Positions 7,628-17,255 of a DNA stretch of 64,000 bases are shown one piece after another. The notes beneath the pieces were generated by a model. That model worked only from the letters and a program-made list of their open reading frames with translations, had not been told where the DNA came from and did no database searches. Position 1 is the first letter of the stretch. Each line of letters opens with the position of its first letter. The DNA is taken from contig DIYO01000004.1 in NCBI GenBank assembly GCA_002427755.1, forward strand, positions 1 to 64,000, read 5' to 3'. Source of the stretch: Roseivirga sp. UBA6052 (GTDB lineage Bacteria > Bacteroidota > Bacteroidia > Cytophagales > Cyclobacteriaceae). Both the position numbers and the translations under genes were made by a program.

Positions 7628-10600
7628 TTAGTTATTTACCTCTTTCAAGAGTTCTTCAATGGCTCTTTCCAGTTGTTGATCTCTTCCTTTATCAACAACA
7701 CCAGGCATCAGCTTTACCTCAATTGTTGGCTCTGTTTGAAGGTTTTCCATCCAACGGCCCGACTTGTCTTTTGCACTTACTGGTACTACTCCCCAACGGG
7801 TACCGTCAGGCAGTCCTTCCCATCCAGCAAAAGAACATGTTCCAGGAACCGGCATACCAATAGATGTACCCAGTTTTAAGTCTGTCCACCCTTGAGCAAA
7901 ACAGTGTCCATCGGAATACATACTTTCATTGAATAGCGCCAGCGTTGGCTTGGTCCATCTAGAGGTTGGCTCCCCACCTACCACTTTTGCTTCGGTTGCA
8001 TAAGTAATAAACTTCTCGCCTGTAAAGAACATAGCTAAGTCTGCCACCAAGTCTCCACCACCATTGAAACGTGTATCTACAATCACGGCTTTGGTATTGA
8101 AATACTTACCCATCATTTCTTCAAACACACCTCTAAATTGTCTATCGCCCATACCAGAGATATGTACATAGCCCAATTGACCATTTGATTTTTCGGCTAC
8201 TTCCGCCTCGTTCATTTTCACAAATCGTGTATAAAGCAATCCTCTTTCAGCACCTAAGGAAATAGGCTTCATGGTTATGGTTTGAGTATCTTTTTTACCC
8301 GGACCTGAGATCTCAAGAAGTGTAAACTTGTTGGCTTTTCTATTTAAATAGCTCGCCACATCTCTGTTGGCAGATACTATTTCGCCATCAATCTTCTCAA
8401 TGACCATACCCGGTTTAATATCAAACTTGGCTTTATCTAAAGGACCACCTTTCATGACTTCAGCAATTCTAATACCATCGCCTTTGTGGTCATAATCCAT
8501 AAATATTCCGAGAGAAGCAGTCGCGTCAGCATTCGGGATGCTGTTGCTATATCTAGCACCAGCGTGACTTACGTTCAACTCTCCGATCATTTCAGAAAGC
8601 AGCTCTGAGAATTCATACGAATTGCCAATATGAGGTAACAAAGGCTCATACTCAGTTCTCATAAGGTCCCAATCGATGCCGTGGAAAGTTGGTTCGTAGA
8701 AGATGTTCTTGGTTCTGATCCATACATGATCGAACATGTAGTCTCTTTCAGCAATGGCATCGTATTCCATTTCTCCACGAATGGTGATTCCTGTTCTCTT
8801 GCCCGCATCAGGATTAATCTTTGCAATTCTACCTCCACTTAATAAGTACAGGTTCTTCATGTCTTTATCCCACTGAAGACTTCCGAAACTGTTAAGCTTC
8901 AAGGCCATTTTGGTCTCTCTGGTTCTTAGGTTAGTCACCCATAGATTTTGACCGCCTTCAAAGCTGGCTAAATAGTAAAGCTTCTCTCCATCCTTAGACA
9001 AAGTAGCATCTCCTAAACGAGAAGAGTGAATGGTTAATCTGGCTTTACGCTCCTTCAGATCTTCCCAATCGAATTTCAAGGACTTATCTTCTTTCTTTTC
9101 TTCTCCCTCTTTCTTGTCTTTATCCTCTTCTTTCTTTTCCTCTTTCTTAACTTCTTTCTCTATAGCTTTCATTAAGTCATAGTCCTCCTTACTCATGCTG
9201 TATTTATCGTAAGCATCTTGAGTAAAGAACATGGTATAAACATCAGACTCAGTTCTACCACTTGTAGCCAAACTCTTTAGTCCATCTCTGTTAGAGAACC
9301 AGATCATTTGCTTTCCACCATTCACCCACTTTGGAGAAGAATCGTAATATCCACTCTCAGTAAGATTCTCTCTTCTAGAACCATCGGTAGATAGCAATAG
9401 CACCTCACTGTTATTTAGTAATTGTCCCCAGTCAACCAATAACCATTTACTATCAGGAGACCAAGTGAAGTACTTGTCTCCATCTCTCATATGATAGAGG
9501 TCGTCAGAATCCAAAAGCGTGTTTTCGTTACCTGAGGCTAAATCTCTTACCACTAAGTTTCTTCTGTCTTTTATGTAAGCCACTTGCTTGCCATCAGGTG
9601 AAAATCTTGTGAGGTAATGATCTACATCTCCTGAAAGCATTACTTCTTCCTTGATTAAAGTAGAAGCAAACCAGAACGGCTCTTGTGCTTCTCTTTCTCT
9701 GCTTGCTTTATAAACTGACCATTTGCCATCTCTCTCACTTGAGTATACCACAGACTTTCCATCTGCAGTGAAAGACACAAAGCGCTCTGCCTCTGGTGTA
9801 TTCGTAATTCTCTTGGTTAAAGAACCATCAACAGAAGTAACAAATACCTCTCCTCTCGCAACAAAAGCGATCTCTTTTCCATTTGGAGAAATCGCCATTT
9901 CTCTAACACCACCATTAATGGTTATGAACTTGTCTGAATTGGCGATCTCTTGAGTTCTAACTGTTACGTTCACCTTCTTTGGTTCTTCGCCTTCCTTCAT
10001 GGTATACAATTCACCATGGTAGCCAAAGGCTAAAGTGCCATTACCATAACTTAAGAATCTTACAGGATGCAGATCGAAACTAGTCAGCTTTGTTGAAGTA
10101 GATGGATTATCAAGACTCAGTTTATGTACGTTATATGTACCACTTTCATCGCTTAGAAAATATAATCCTTTCTCATCGGTCGTGAAGATGGGCTGTCTGT
10201 CTTCACCTGCTCTTTTGGTGAGCATGGTGTGGGTATCTCTTCTTTTATTGTACACCCATAGGTCTCTCGTAATAGAAGAAGTATGGTGTTTTCTCCACTC
10301 ATTCTCTCCTCCTTTTTTATCGTGGTAAACCATGGTATTACCATCTTTACTCACTTGTACATATTCCGCTGGAATCGTGAAGAGTTGATCTACTCGTCCA
10401 CCGGCCACAGGCACTTGATATAATTCAGACTGAGAGCCATGCGGAAACTGTCTATGCTCAGCTTTGTCTTGACGCAAAGCCCCAAAAATCACGTGCTTAT
10501 TATCAGAAGAGAAAGTATAGGGACTTTCATTATTAGAATGGAAAGTCAAACGTGTAGCAGCACCACCGAGCGCTTCCATTACAAAGACATCGAAGTTGCC

Positions 10601-10852
10601 GTATCGATCCGAAGCGAAGGCAATGTGTCTACCATCTTTACTCCATACCGGCATATAATCATGGGCCTGATGGAAAGTGATTTGTTTGGCCTCACCACCT
10701 GATGTTGGTACCGTAAATAAATCTCCTTTGTAGGTAAAGGCAATGGTATTCCCATCTGGTGATATGGATTGATATCGAATCCAATTCGGCTGAGTTTGAG
10801 CTTGAAGTCCTATGGCTGATAGGAGCATCATTAAAGCGACCAGTTTTTTCAT
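7628..10852 (-). CDS. Tricorn-like S41 family peptidase
   Basis: A 1074-residue exported protein with the signal peptide MKKLVALMMLLSAIGLQAQ. The first 560 residues form PD40/WD40-like beta-propeller blades (SPDGNTIAFTY, SKDGRHIAFASDR, SPDGKQVAYIKD). A Lys/Glu-rich linker follows near 570-600, then a second short propeller, the tricorn core domain, a PDZ domain (about 795-880, IKPGMVIEKIDG) and a C-terminal S41 catalytic domain. By position, Ser-His in NVSHAG (about 760), Ser-Asp in SMYSDGH (about 977) and Glu in GWEGLPDG (about 1011) correspond to the tricorn S745/H746, S965/D966 and E1023, so it is probably active. Bacteroidota homologues act in the periplasm as peptide-degrading enzymes. 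It is transcribed alone and ends in a terminator. Confidence 0.92.
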   Translation of the reverse strand: MKKLVALMMLLSAIGLQAQTQPNWIRYQSISPDGNTIAFTYKGDLFTVPTSGGEAKQITFHQAHDYMPVWSKDGRHIAFASDRYGNFDVFVMEALGGAATRLTFHSNNESPYTFSSDNKHVIFGALRQDKAEHRQFPHGSQSELYQVPVAGGRVDQLFTIPAEYVQVSKDGNTMVYHDKKGGENEWRKHHTSSITRDLWVYNKRRDTHTMLTKRAGEDRQPIFTTDEKGLYFLSDESGTYNVHKLSLDNPSTSTKLTSFDLHPVRFLSYGNGTLAFGYHGELYTMKEGEEPKKVNVTVRTQEIANSDKFITINGGVREMAISPNGKEIAFVARGEVFVTSVDGSLTKRITNTPEAERFVSFTADGKSVVYSSERDGKWSVYKASREREAQEPFWFASTLIKEEVMLSGDVDHYLTRFSPDGKQVAYIKDRRNLVVRDLASGNENTLLDSDDLYHMRDGDKYFTWSPDSKWLLVDWGQLLNNSEVLLLSTDGSRRENLTESGYYDSSPKWVNGGKQMIWFSNRDGLKSLATSGRTESDVYTMFFTQDAYDKYSMSKEDYDLMKAIEKEVKKEEKKEEDKDKKEGEEKKEDKSLKFDWEDLKERKARLTIHSSRLGDATLSKDGEKLYYLASFEGGQNLWVTNLRTRETKMALKLNSFGSLQWDKDMKNLYLLSGGRIAKINPDAGKRTGITIRGEMEYDAIAERDYMFDHVWIRTKNIFYEPTFHGIDWDLMRTEYEPLLPHIGNSYEFSELLSEMIGELNVSHAGARYSNSIPNADATASLGIFMDYDHKGDGIRIAEVMKGGPLDKAKFDIKPGMVIEKIDGEIVSANRDVASYLNRKANKFTLLEISGPGKKDTQTITMKPISLGAERGLLYTRFVKMNEAEVAEKSNGQLGYVHISGMGDRQFRGVFEEMMGKYFNTKAVIVDTRFNGGGDLVADLAMFFTGEKFITYATEAKVVGGEPTSRWTKPTLALFNESMYSDGHCFAQGWTDLKLGTSIGMPVPGTCSFAGWEGLPDGTRWGVVPVSAKDKSGRWMENLQTEPTIEVKLMPGVVDKGRDQQLERAIEELLKEVNN

Positions 10853-10999
10853 CTATTTTATTTTTTTGAGGTGTGGAAGATAGTGAAAACGTGTTTAACT
10901 GACTAAGCGAAAAATGATGAAGTGTAGGAGTCATGAAACGAAACGCAATTGAGTTTTGTCTCAGATTTTAATAGCTTAAAACATAAGACTGTCTCAACC

Positions 11000-12067
11000 A
11001 TGAAAACCAAATCCCTACTTCTCATTCTCTGTTTGCTAATCTCTACTTCTGGATTAGCCCAAAGGTTATACCAAAACGAATGGACCTACATGAACAATCC
11101 TGAGGATAAAGGTTGGAATGATAGAAAGATGAATGCGTTGGGTAGATATGTAAGAGACAGTTCGTTTATAACCGGTTTAATGATTATTCAAAAAGGCCAA
11201 GTTGTCTATGATTATGGCGACCTCACAGAAAACAGTTATATCGCCTCTTGCCGAAAAAGTGTACTCGCTATGCTTTATGGAAAATATGTAGAGAATGGCA
11301 CCATTGGGCTGAATAAGACCATTGGAGAAATGGGCTTGACTGATGTAGACGGTATTCTTGAGCGAGAGAAAAAGGCAGACATTCAAGATATTATTTCAGC
11401 TAGATCTGGTGTTTACCATCGAGAAGGATACCCCGGTGGCATGCAACAGTTTGCTCCAGAAAGAGGGTCTGTAGAACCGGGCTCTTACTGGCTCTACTCC
11501 AATTGGGATTTTAATGTAGCAGGTTACATCTTCGAAGAAGAAACCGGTAAAAACATCTACGATGAAGTAGAAACTCAACTAGCCATTCCATTACAAATGC
11601 AAGATTGGCAAAGAGGGCTGCAAGAGAAACAAGGCAACACCTCTATTTCTAAATACCTTGCCTATCCTATGTGGTTTTCAACTAGAGACATGGCAAGAAT
11701 TGGTCAGCTCATGTTGAATAAGGGGGCTTGGAATGGCAAGCAGATCATTTCAAAAAGCTGGGTTAAAGAAATATTAGCCCAGAGAACTACCAGCGAAGAG
11801 ATTCATAAAAATGTTCCTGTCTTCCGTGACCTTGGTGTGAACTACGGCTATGGCTACATGTGGTGGCTCTACGAAAATATGAATGACAGAAGGTTTATTG
11901 ATGCCTATGTAGCTTTGGGCGCCATGGGTCAAGCTATTGCTGTTTTCCCGGAGATAGATGTCGTAATCGCGTATAAAACTAAAGCCGCATATCGCAGAAG
12001 TAACTCTGGTAAAGTGAGACAAGAAGTTTTATTGCGAGCTGTCAGGGCATTTGATAGCGCCAATTAA
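11000..12067 (+). CDS. Serine hydrolase, beta-lactamase/class C-like
   Basis: A 355-residue exported protein. The start at 11000 is chosen over an in-frame upstream ATG at 10949 because it gives a clean signal peptide (MKTKSLLLILCLLISTSGLAQ). The S-x-x-K nucleophile motif is SCRK at residues 83-86; a Tyr-Ser-Asn (YSNWDF) follows about 80 residues later as the Y-x-N element. The third KTG-type element is unclear, with KTKAAY near the end as the best candidate. The family covers esterases, D-alanyl-D-alanine carboxypeptidases and 6-aminohexanoate-dimer hydrolases, so resistance to beta-lactams should not be assumed. It is divergent from the tricorn gene across about 150 bp. Confidence 0.85.
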   Translation: MKTKSLLLILCLLISTSGLAQRLYQNEWTYMNNPEDKGWNDRKMNALGRYVRDSSFITGLMIIQKGQVVYDYGDLTENSYIASCRKSVLAMLYGKYVENGTIGLNKTIGEMGLTDVDGILEREKKADIQDIISARSGVYHREGYPGGMQQFAPERGSVEPGSYWLYSNWDFNVAGYIFEEETGKNIYDEVETQLAIPLQMQDWQRGLQEKQGNTSISKYLAYPMWFSTRDMARIGQLMLNKGAWNGKQIISKSWVKEILAQRTTSEEIHKNVPVFRDLGVNYGYGYMWWLYENMNDRRFIDAYVALGAMGQAIAVFPEIDVVIAYKTKAAYRRSNSGKVRQEVLLRAVRAFDSAN

Positions 12068-12191
12068 AACCAACGCTGCCTAAATAAATATCCGCAAAGG
12101 ATTTCATCCATCTAAGAAATCTTTAGGTTCATCGAAAGCAGGAGACAAAGCCATTGATTTTCAGTTTTTTAGTAGTCTAAAACAACAAATC

Positions 12192-12350
12192 ATGTATAGT
12201 GAAGAAGAATTAAAGCGTAATATTTTTGAGTGGCTCAAAAACTATTACAATGAATTGAATGGACTGAATCTCAACGAAACCCAATTAAAAGAAAAGTTTG
12301 AGAGTTGGTGCTTAGAGAACAACCATCAAAATTTGGTGCAAGCTGCTTAG
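12192..12350 (+). CDS. Small hypothetical protein, 52 residues
   Basis: An ATG-started open frame of 52 codons (MYSEEELKRNIFEWLKNYY... ending LVQAA) lies between the serine hydrolase and the convergent metallophosphoesterase, overlapping the latter's stop codon by 4 bp. The product would be mostly helical and acidic with two Trp residues. It has a typical A-rich leader (ACAACAAATC before ATG) and codon use like its neighbours, which argues for a real gene. I do not recognise the family. Confidence 0.5.
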   Translation: MYSEEELKRNIFEWLKNYYNELNGLNLNETQLKEKFESWCLENNHQNLVQAA

Positions 12351-13594
12351 ATCGGTTTTCCTGTCAGCTCTAGAATGGTAATCTCCGGTAGTATCCCTAT
12401 TCTACCTGGGAAGCCTAGAAAACCATAACCTCTATTGACATACAGATATTGATTACCTTCTTGATATAAATCGGCCCATTGCTTGTAAATCCATTGAGAA
12501 GGGCTCCATCTAAAATCACCAATTTCTACGCCCAGCTGCATGCCATGTGTATGCCCTGAAAAAGTGATATCTATCTCCGGTTGCATCTGCCTTACTTGGG
12601 CATCCCAATGACTCGGATCATGAGACAACAACAGTTTCACATCACCTTCTGCATTCAAAGCCGCATCATTCAATCGGCCATATTTAGCAAAACGACCAGC
12701 ACCCCAATTCTCAACACCAATAACTGAAATTTGGTCAGTTCCCACTCTGAGCGTTCGATTTTCATTCATAAGCAAATCCCAACCCATGCGCTCGTGGGAC
12801 TTTACCATATCGGCTAAATTTTGCCTTTTGGCTTCAGGACTAGACCAGGCTCTGTAATCACCATAATCATGATTACCTAGAGTAGAATAAACACCTAAAT
12901 CAGCCTTCACTTTTGAAAACAGATCGATGTATTGAGAAACCTCACTCGTTTGATTATTGACTAAATCACCTGTGAAAAACACCATATCGGGTTTCTCATT
13001 ATTCAGCATGTCAATACCCCCTTGAACCGCTACTTTGTCATAGAAACTCCCGGAATGAATATCAGACAACTGAGCAACTTTAATTCCTTCAAAACCCTTG
13101 GGTAAGTTGGGTAGGTAAATCTTTCTTCTTCTGATTCTATAATCGTAGGCACCTCTAACGATTCCAAAACTCATGGTCACGATTGGTAGTGTTGCCATCA
13201 TAACCGCAGACCGTGCTAAGAACTTTGATCTTGGCATCTTCTGTCCACTCGCAACGCGCCTCTCGTATCGCTTTTTTCTTCCTGTAAAGAATAGCGTCAA
13301 GACTCTTCTTATGTCATCAATAAAGACAAAGACAATTGCCAAAATCTTACTTAGATAGGACATGAAAATAAAGGTGAGCACAAACATGAACTCCGTAGTC
13401 CCTGTCTGCATATATCGAGCATAGAAAACAAGCGCTAAAGAAAGAATGGCCTGGATGATGTAGGCTATTCGAATTCCTTTTACCGTAGTCTGAGACTTGT
13501 CTTTTATCAATACTCTAGCCGCTTGGAACGCATAGTATTCCATCCATACTAGTATTAGCGTAAGAATAAAAAAGGATAAAGGTGAAGGCCTCAT
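12347..13594 (-). CDS. Membrane-anchored metallophosphoesterase
   Basis: A 415-residue protein with four to five N-terminal hydrophobic segments (residues 5-25, 38-60, 66-95, 125-145) followed by a calcineurin-like phosphoesterase domain. The metal-binding signature is complete: QLSDIHSG, FTGDLVNN, LGNHDYGD, LLLSHDPSH and FSGHTHGMQLG. It resembles the YaeI/YkuE group, which acts on phosphodiester or lipid pyrophosphate substrates at the membrane; the exact substrate is not predictable. It is monocistronic, ending tail-to-tail with the small ORF. Confidence 0.9.
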   Translation of the reverse strand: MRPSPLSFFILTLILVWMEYYAFQAARVLIKDKSQTTVKGIRIAYIIQAILSLALVFYARYMQTGTTEFMFVLTFIFMSYLSKILAIVFVFIDDIRRVLTLFFTGRKKRYERRVASGQKMPRSKFLARSAVMMATLPIVTMSFGIVRGAYDYRIRRRKIYLPNLPKGFEGIKVAQLSDIHSGSFYDKVAVQGGIDMLNNEKPDMVFFTGDLVNNQTSEVSQYIDLFSKVKADLGVYSTLGNHDYGDYRAWSSPEAKRQNLADMVKSHERMGWDLLMNENRTLRVGTDQISVIGVENWGAGRFAKYGRLNDAALNAEGDVKLLLSHDPSHWDAQVRQMQPEIDITFSGHTHGMQLGVEIGDFRWSPSQWIYKQWADLYQEGNQYLYVNRGYGFLGFPGRIGILPEITILELTGKPI

Positions 13595-13650
13595 GAAATG
13601 CTTAACTCGATATTATTAACTGAAGGTTCCAAAGAATGTTGAGCTGGCTC

Positions 13651-13683
13651 GAAAAAAGAACTCCCGGGAACCACCCCGGGAGT
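13651..13683 (-). terminator. Terminator of the RND efflux operon
   Basis: An 8-bp stem CTCCCGGG/CCCGGGAG (13661-13668, 13675-13682) with a 6-nt loop is followed on the minus strand by TTCTTTTTTC. It lies 75 bp beyond the stop of the RND gene. Confidence 0.85.
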
Positions 13684-13757
13684 CACCAAATCAACCTTAA
13701 CTATGAATGACTCTGTTTTTCAAGAGTCTAATCACCACGATTTATTATCATCAAACA

Positions 13758-16700
13758 TCAGGCCAAAACCTCTTGAGTATCACCTGAACTGTCTGCCATA
13801 TCAACTAAATTAACTTTACCTCTAAGCTTGGCTACTCGGTACATTAGTTTATCAGCTAACAAGTACATAGTCGGTACCATAATTAGAGTAAAGAATGTTG
13901 CGAACGTTAATCCGAAAATGATGGTCCAAGACATCGGTCCCCAGAAAATCACGTTATCTCCACCGATATAGAAATCGGCATTGTAACCGATAAATGCACC
14001 TATGAAATCTATGTTCAAGCCGATTGCCAAAGGCACTAGACCAAGAATAGTTGTAATCGCTGTTAGCAATACCGGTCTTAGTCTGGTTCTACCCGCTTGA
14101 ATGATAGAGTCAAGCACCTCATCCATTGGTAAGATTTCATCATCTCCTAGACCTAACTCTTTTCTTCTACGCTTACGTGTTAAGATGATAAAGTCAATCA
14201 ATACAATAGCGTTATTTACCACAATACCTGCCAAGGCAATGATACCCACCATGGTCATGATCACAATGAAATCCATATTGAAGGCCACTAAACCTAAGAA
14301 CACACCAATGGTACTTAACAGTACTGACACCAAGATGATGAAAGGCGCTGTAATATTATTGAACTGAGATACAATGATTAAGAAGATCAAGAATACTGCG
14401 ATCAATAGTGCTTTACCTAAGAAGGCCATCTCTTCCGCCTGCTGCTCTGCTTCACCAGTGAATGCATAGCTGTAACCAGCCGGCATTTCATAATCAGCCA
14501 TTAAAACCTTCAACTGGTCGTTAATTACTGTGGCGTTAGCACCTGCTAATACATTCGAACTTAACGTCACTACTCTATCCAAATCCTTTCTTTTAATTGA
14601 ACCGTAAGTAGAGCTATATCTTACGCTTGCTACAGAAGAAATCGGTACTTGTACCAATTTACCAGAACTCTGATCTCTGAATGTGATGTTCTTGTTCATC
14701 AAGGCATCAACATCATATCTGTAGTCTTCGTCAAGTCTTAGATTAATCTCGTAATCATCTTCGCCTTCTTTGTATTTAGAAACCTCTTTACCAAAAAGGG
14801 CCGTTCTGATTTCGTTAGCAATTGAGAAGGTCGATAGACCGAATCTCCTTGCATTATCTCTATCGATATCGATTACAAGCTCCGGCTTTCCTAACTCTAA
14901 TGAACTTTTTAATTGCTCGATACCCTCAATACCAGACTCAGCTATCAATTGCTTGATTTCTTCCCCTAGATTGATCAAAGTAGGTAAGTCCTCTCCGATA
15001 ATCTCTAAGTTCACAGGCTTTCCTGTTGGAGGGCCTGCTGCATCTTTATCTACTGTCAACGTAACTCCAGGCTCTAGTTTAACTTGAGCTCTGATCTCGT
15101 TCATTACATCTGTGGTATTAAGATCTCCTCTCAGCTTACTCTCAATAAAATTGACAGTAATACGTGCCTTATGAGGCTCTTCTGATTGACCTACCGCTGT
15201 TGGGTCATTTGGATCGGCTGCCCCTTGACTCACATTGGTTGAAACTGATTCAACAATTGAAGAGTAAGGCTCAATAATCTCTAATACTTGGGCTTCAATA
15301 TTCTTAGAAAACTCGTTGGTAGTCTCTATATCAGTACCTACAGGATACTCTACGAATACGTTAACGTACTTAGGCTCATTAATTGGGAAGAATTCAACCT
15401 TTGGTAAGAAAGCTCCGAAAATCATTAATGAAGCAATTAGTGTAGCAAATGCACCTCCTAGGTACTTTCCAGGATGTTTCACTGCACTCTTTAATACGCG
15501 CACATATATGTTTTCCAATCTCGGTAAGAAACCTGCTTGGAATACCTTAGACAGTGGTCCTAATACATAAACGTTAAGTAAAGTAACTACCCCGATCAAC
15601 ATCAATAAGTTACCGAGTCCAATCACACCTAGAACAAATGCAAAGACAATTCCTGCAACTATGGCAAGTGAAGATCTGAACAAGATTCTTTTGTGATTGA
15701 AATCTCTTTTCCCATCTACTCTCATAAAGGTTGAGATGAAGACAGGGTTAATCACTAATGCAACAAATAGTGAAGAGCCTAGAGTAATGATCAATGTCAA
15801 TGGTAGGTAGAGCATAAACTCACCAATAATTCCAGGCCAAAAAGCTAATGGAAGGAAAGCAGCTAATGTTGTAGCTGTTGAAGTGATAATAGGAAGAGCC
15901 ACCTCTCCTACTCCCCTTCTGGTTGCTGCCAATGGACTCAATCCTTCTTCCATTAAGCGGTAGACATTCTCTACAACCACAATACCGTTATCAACCAGCA
16001 TACCAAGGGCCATAATTAACCCAAAGAGTGTCATGGTATTAATGGTAATTCCTGCCAGACCTAAGATCATTAAGGCCATGAACATAGATAATGGAATAGC
16101 CATACCTACAAAGAGAGAGTTTCTAGTTCCTAAGAAAAACAAGAGTACGGTAACTACTAGAATCACCCCAAAGATGATGTTGTTACCCAAGCTACTCACT
16201 TGCTCGCGCGTGTCTTTAGACTGATCGTTTGTGATGGTAACTTTAGTAGACTCAGGAATCTGACCACTTTCTCTAGCATCAGCAATCAAAGCCATAATGT
16301 TGTCAGTAGCGATTAAGAGGTTTTCACCGCTTCTCTTCATTACATCAACTTTCACTACAGGATCTAGATCTAGTCTAGCATAGTTTTGTTTGTCTTTGTA
16401 TCCGAAAGCTACAGTAGCCACATCTTTCAAGTAAACGATGTTGCCGTTCTCATTAGAGATAATGATATCTTCTAGTTGAGCGGGATCATCGAACTCACCT
16501 ACAACACGTACATTCCTTCTGATACCATCAGCAATTACGTTACCACCCGACATGGTCATGTTTTCAGAAGAAATTGCGTTTTCAATATCATTGAAGGTCA
16601 CCTTTCTCGCTTCAAGCTTAAAAGGATCCACTCTTACTTCAACTTCTTTTTCATCTACACCAACAATATTCGCTTTAGATACCTGTGGGAATTTCTCAAT

Positions 16701-17234
16701 CTCGTCTTCCAGAAACTCAGCAATATCATTCAACTCATCGAGTGATTTTGAAGGATCCGTCAAGTTGATATTGAGAATCGGGAAGTTTTCCGAAAAACTA
16801 AACTTAATCACATTCGGATCAGTCTTTAGGTCAGTAGGTAATTCTGATTTAGCTCTATCAACAGCATCTTTTACGTCAATTACCGCTTCGTCTACATCTA
16901 TCCCAACTTGGAATTCAACCACAATTGCAGAGAAATCTTGCACCGAAGTGGACTGGATGTTGTCCACACCTTCAATAGTGTTGATTTCCTTTTCTAATTC
17001 TCTTGTAATCAGACTCTCAATATCTTCTGGCGAATTACCAGGGTGAGGCGTACTGACATAAACTGTTGGCTGCTCTACCTCTGGGAAATTCTCCTTTGGT
17101 AAGGTGATGTAAGAGTAAACCCCGGCAGCTACAATAATTATCGTTAATACGTATACTGTGATTCTATTTCTAAGGGCAAAAGAGGTTAATCCAAATTCCT
17201 TATCAACCACATTTTTTTCATTCTCGTTAGCCAT
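13758..17234 (-). CDS. RND-family efflux transporter permease (AcrB/CzcA superfamily)
   Basis: An 1158-residue inner-membrane pump. It has the first helix (about 20-38), the porter loops, TM4 with LVDNGIVVVENVYR, and TM10 with GIVVNNAIVLIDF. It is about 100 residues longer than AcrB; the excess includes two extra hydrophobic segments around residues 510-550, between the usual TM6 and TM7. The AcrB proton-relay residues D407/D408 appear as Asp-Asn, and the K940 position is Asn, so the relay differs from classical drug pumps. It is the last gene of the tetR-tolC-MFP-RND operon, 21 bp after the membrane-fusion gene. The substrate (drug, lipid or metal) cannot be decided from this. Confidence 0.93.
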   Translation of the reverse strand: MANENEKNVVDKEFGLTSFALRNRITVYVLTIIIVAAGVYSYITLPKENFPEVEQPTVYVSTPHPGNSPEDIESLITRELEKEINTIEGVDNIQSTSVQDFSAIVVEFQVGIDVDEAVIDVKDAVDRAKSELPTDLKTDPNVIKFSFSENFPILNINLTDPSKSLDELNDIAEFLEDEIEKFPQVSKANIVGVDEKEVEVRVDPFKLEARKVTFNDIENAISSENMTMSGGNVIADGIRRNVRVVGEFDDPAQLEDIIISNENGNIVYLKDVATVAFGYKDKQNYARLDLDPVVKVDVMKRSGENLLIATDNIMALIADARESGQIPESTKVTITNDQSKDTREQVSSLGNNIIFGVILVVTVLLFFLGTRNSLFVGMAIPLSMFMALMILGLAGITINTMTLFGLIMALGMLVDNGIVVVENVYRLMEEGLSPLAATRRGVGEVALPIITSTATTLAAFLPLAFWPGIIGEFMLYLPLTLIITLGSSLFVALVINPVFISTFMRVDGKRDFNHKRILFRSSLAIVAGIVFAFVLGVIGLGNLLMLIGVVTLLNVYVLGPLSKVFQAGFLPRLENIYVRVLKSAVKHPGKYLGGAFATLIASLMIFGAFLPKVEFFPINEPKYVNVFVEYPVGTDIETTNEFSKNIEAQVLEIIEPYSSIVESVSTNVSQGAADPNDPTAVGQSEEPHKARITVNFIESKLRGDLNTTDVMNEIRAQVKLEPGVTLTVDKDAAGPPTGKPVNLEIIGEDLPTLINLGEEIKQLIAESGIEGIEQLKSSLELGKPELVIDIDRDNARRFGLSTFSIANEIRTALFGKEVSKYKEGEDDYEINLRLDEDYRYDVDALMNKNITFRDQSSGKLVQVPISSVASVRYSSTYGSIKRKDLDRVVTLSSNVLAGANATVINDQLKVLMADYEMPAGYSYAFTGEAEQQAEEMAFLGKALLIAVFLIFLIIVSQFNNITAPFIILVSVLLSTIGVFLGLVAFNMDFIVIMTMVGIIALAGIVVNNAIVLIDFIILTRKRRRKELGLGDDEILPMDEVLDSIIQAGRTRLRPVLLTAITTILGLVPLAIGLNIDFIGAFIGYNADFYIGGDNVIFWGPMSWTIIFGLTFATFFTLIMVPTMYLLADKLMYRVAKLRGKVNLVDMADSSGDTQEVLA

Positions 17235-17255
17235 AATTTATCGCTTTGAGTTGGT

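Noticed and set aside
9080..9160. Low-complexity A/G-rich tract as a regulatory repeat
   Set aside because: It encodes the Lys/Glu-rich linker of the tricorn-like protease.
11000..12067. Antibiotic-resistance beta-lactamase
   Set aside because: Only the SxxK and YxN elements are clear; the family includes many esterases and no resistance context is present.
16552..17046. Plus-strand 164-codon ORF
   Set aside because: Ser-rich antisense shadow of the RND gene.
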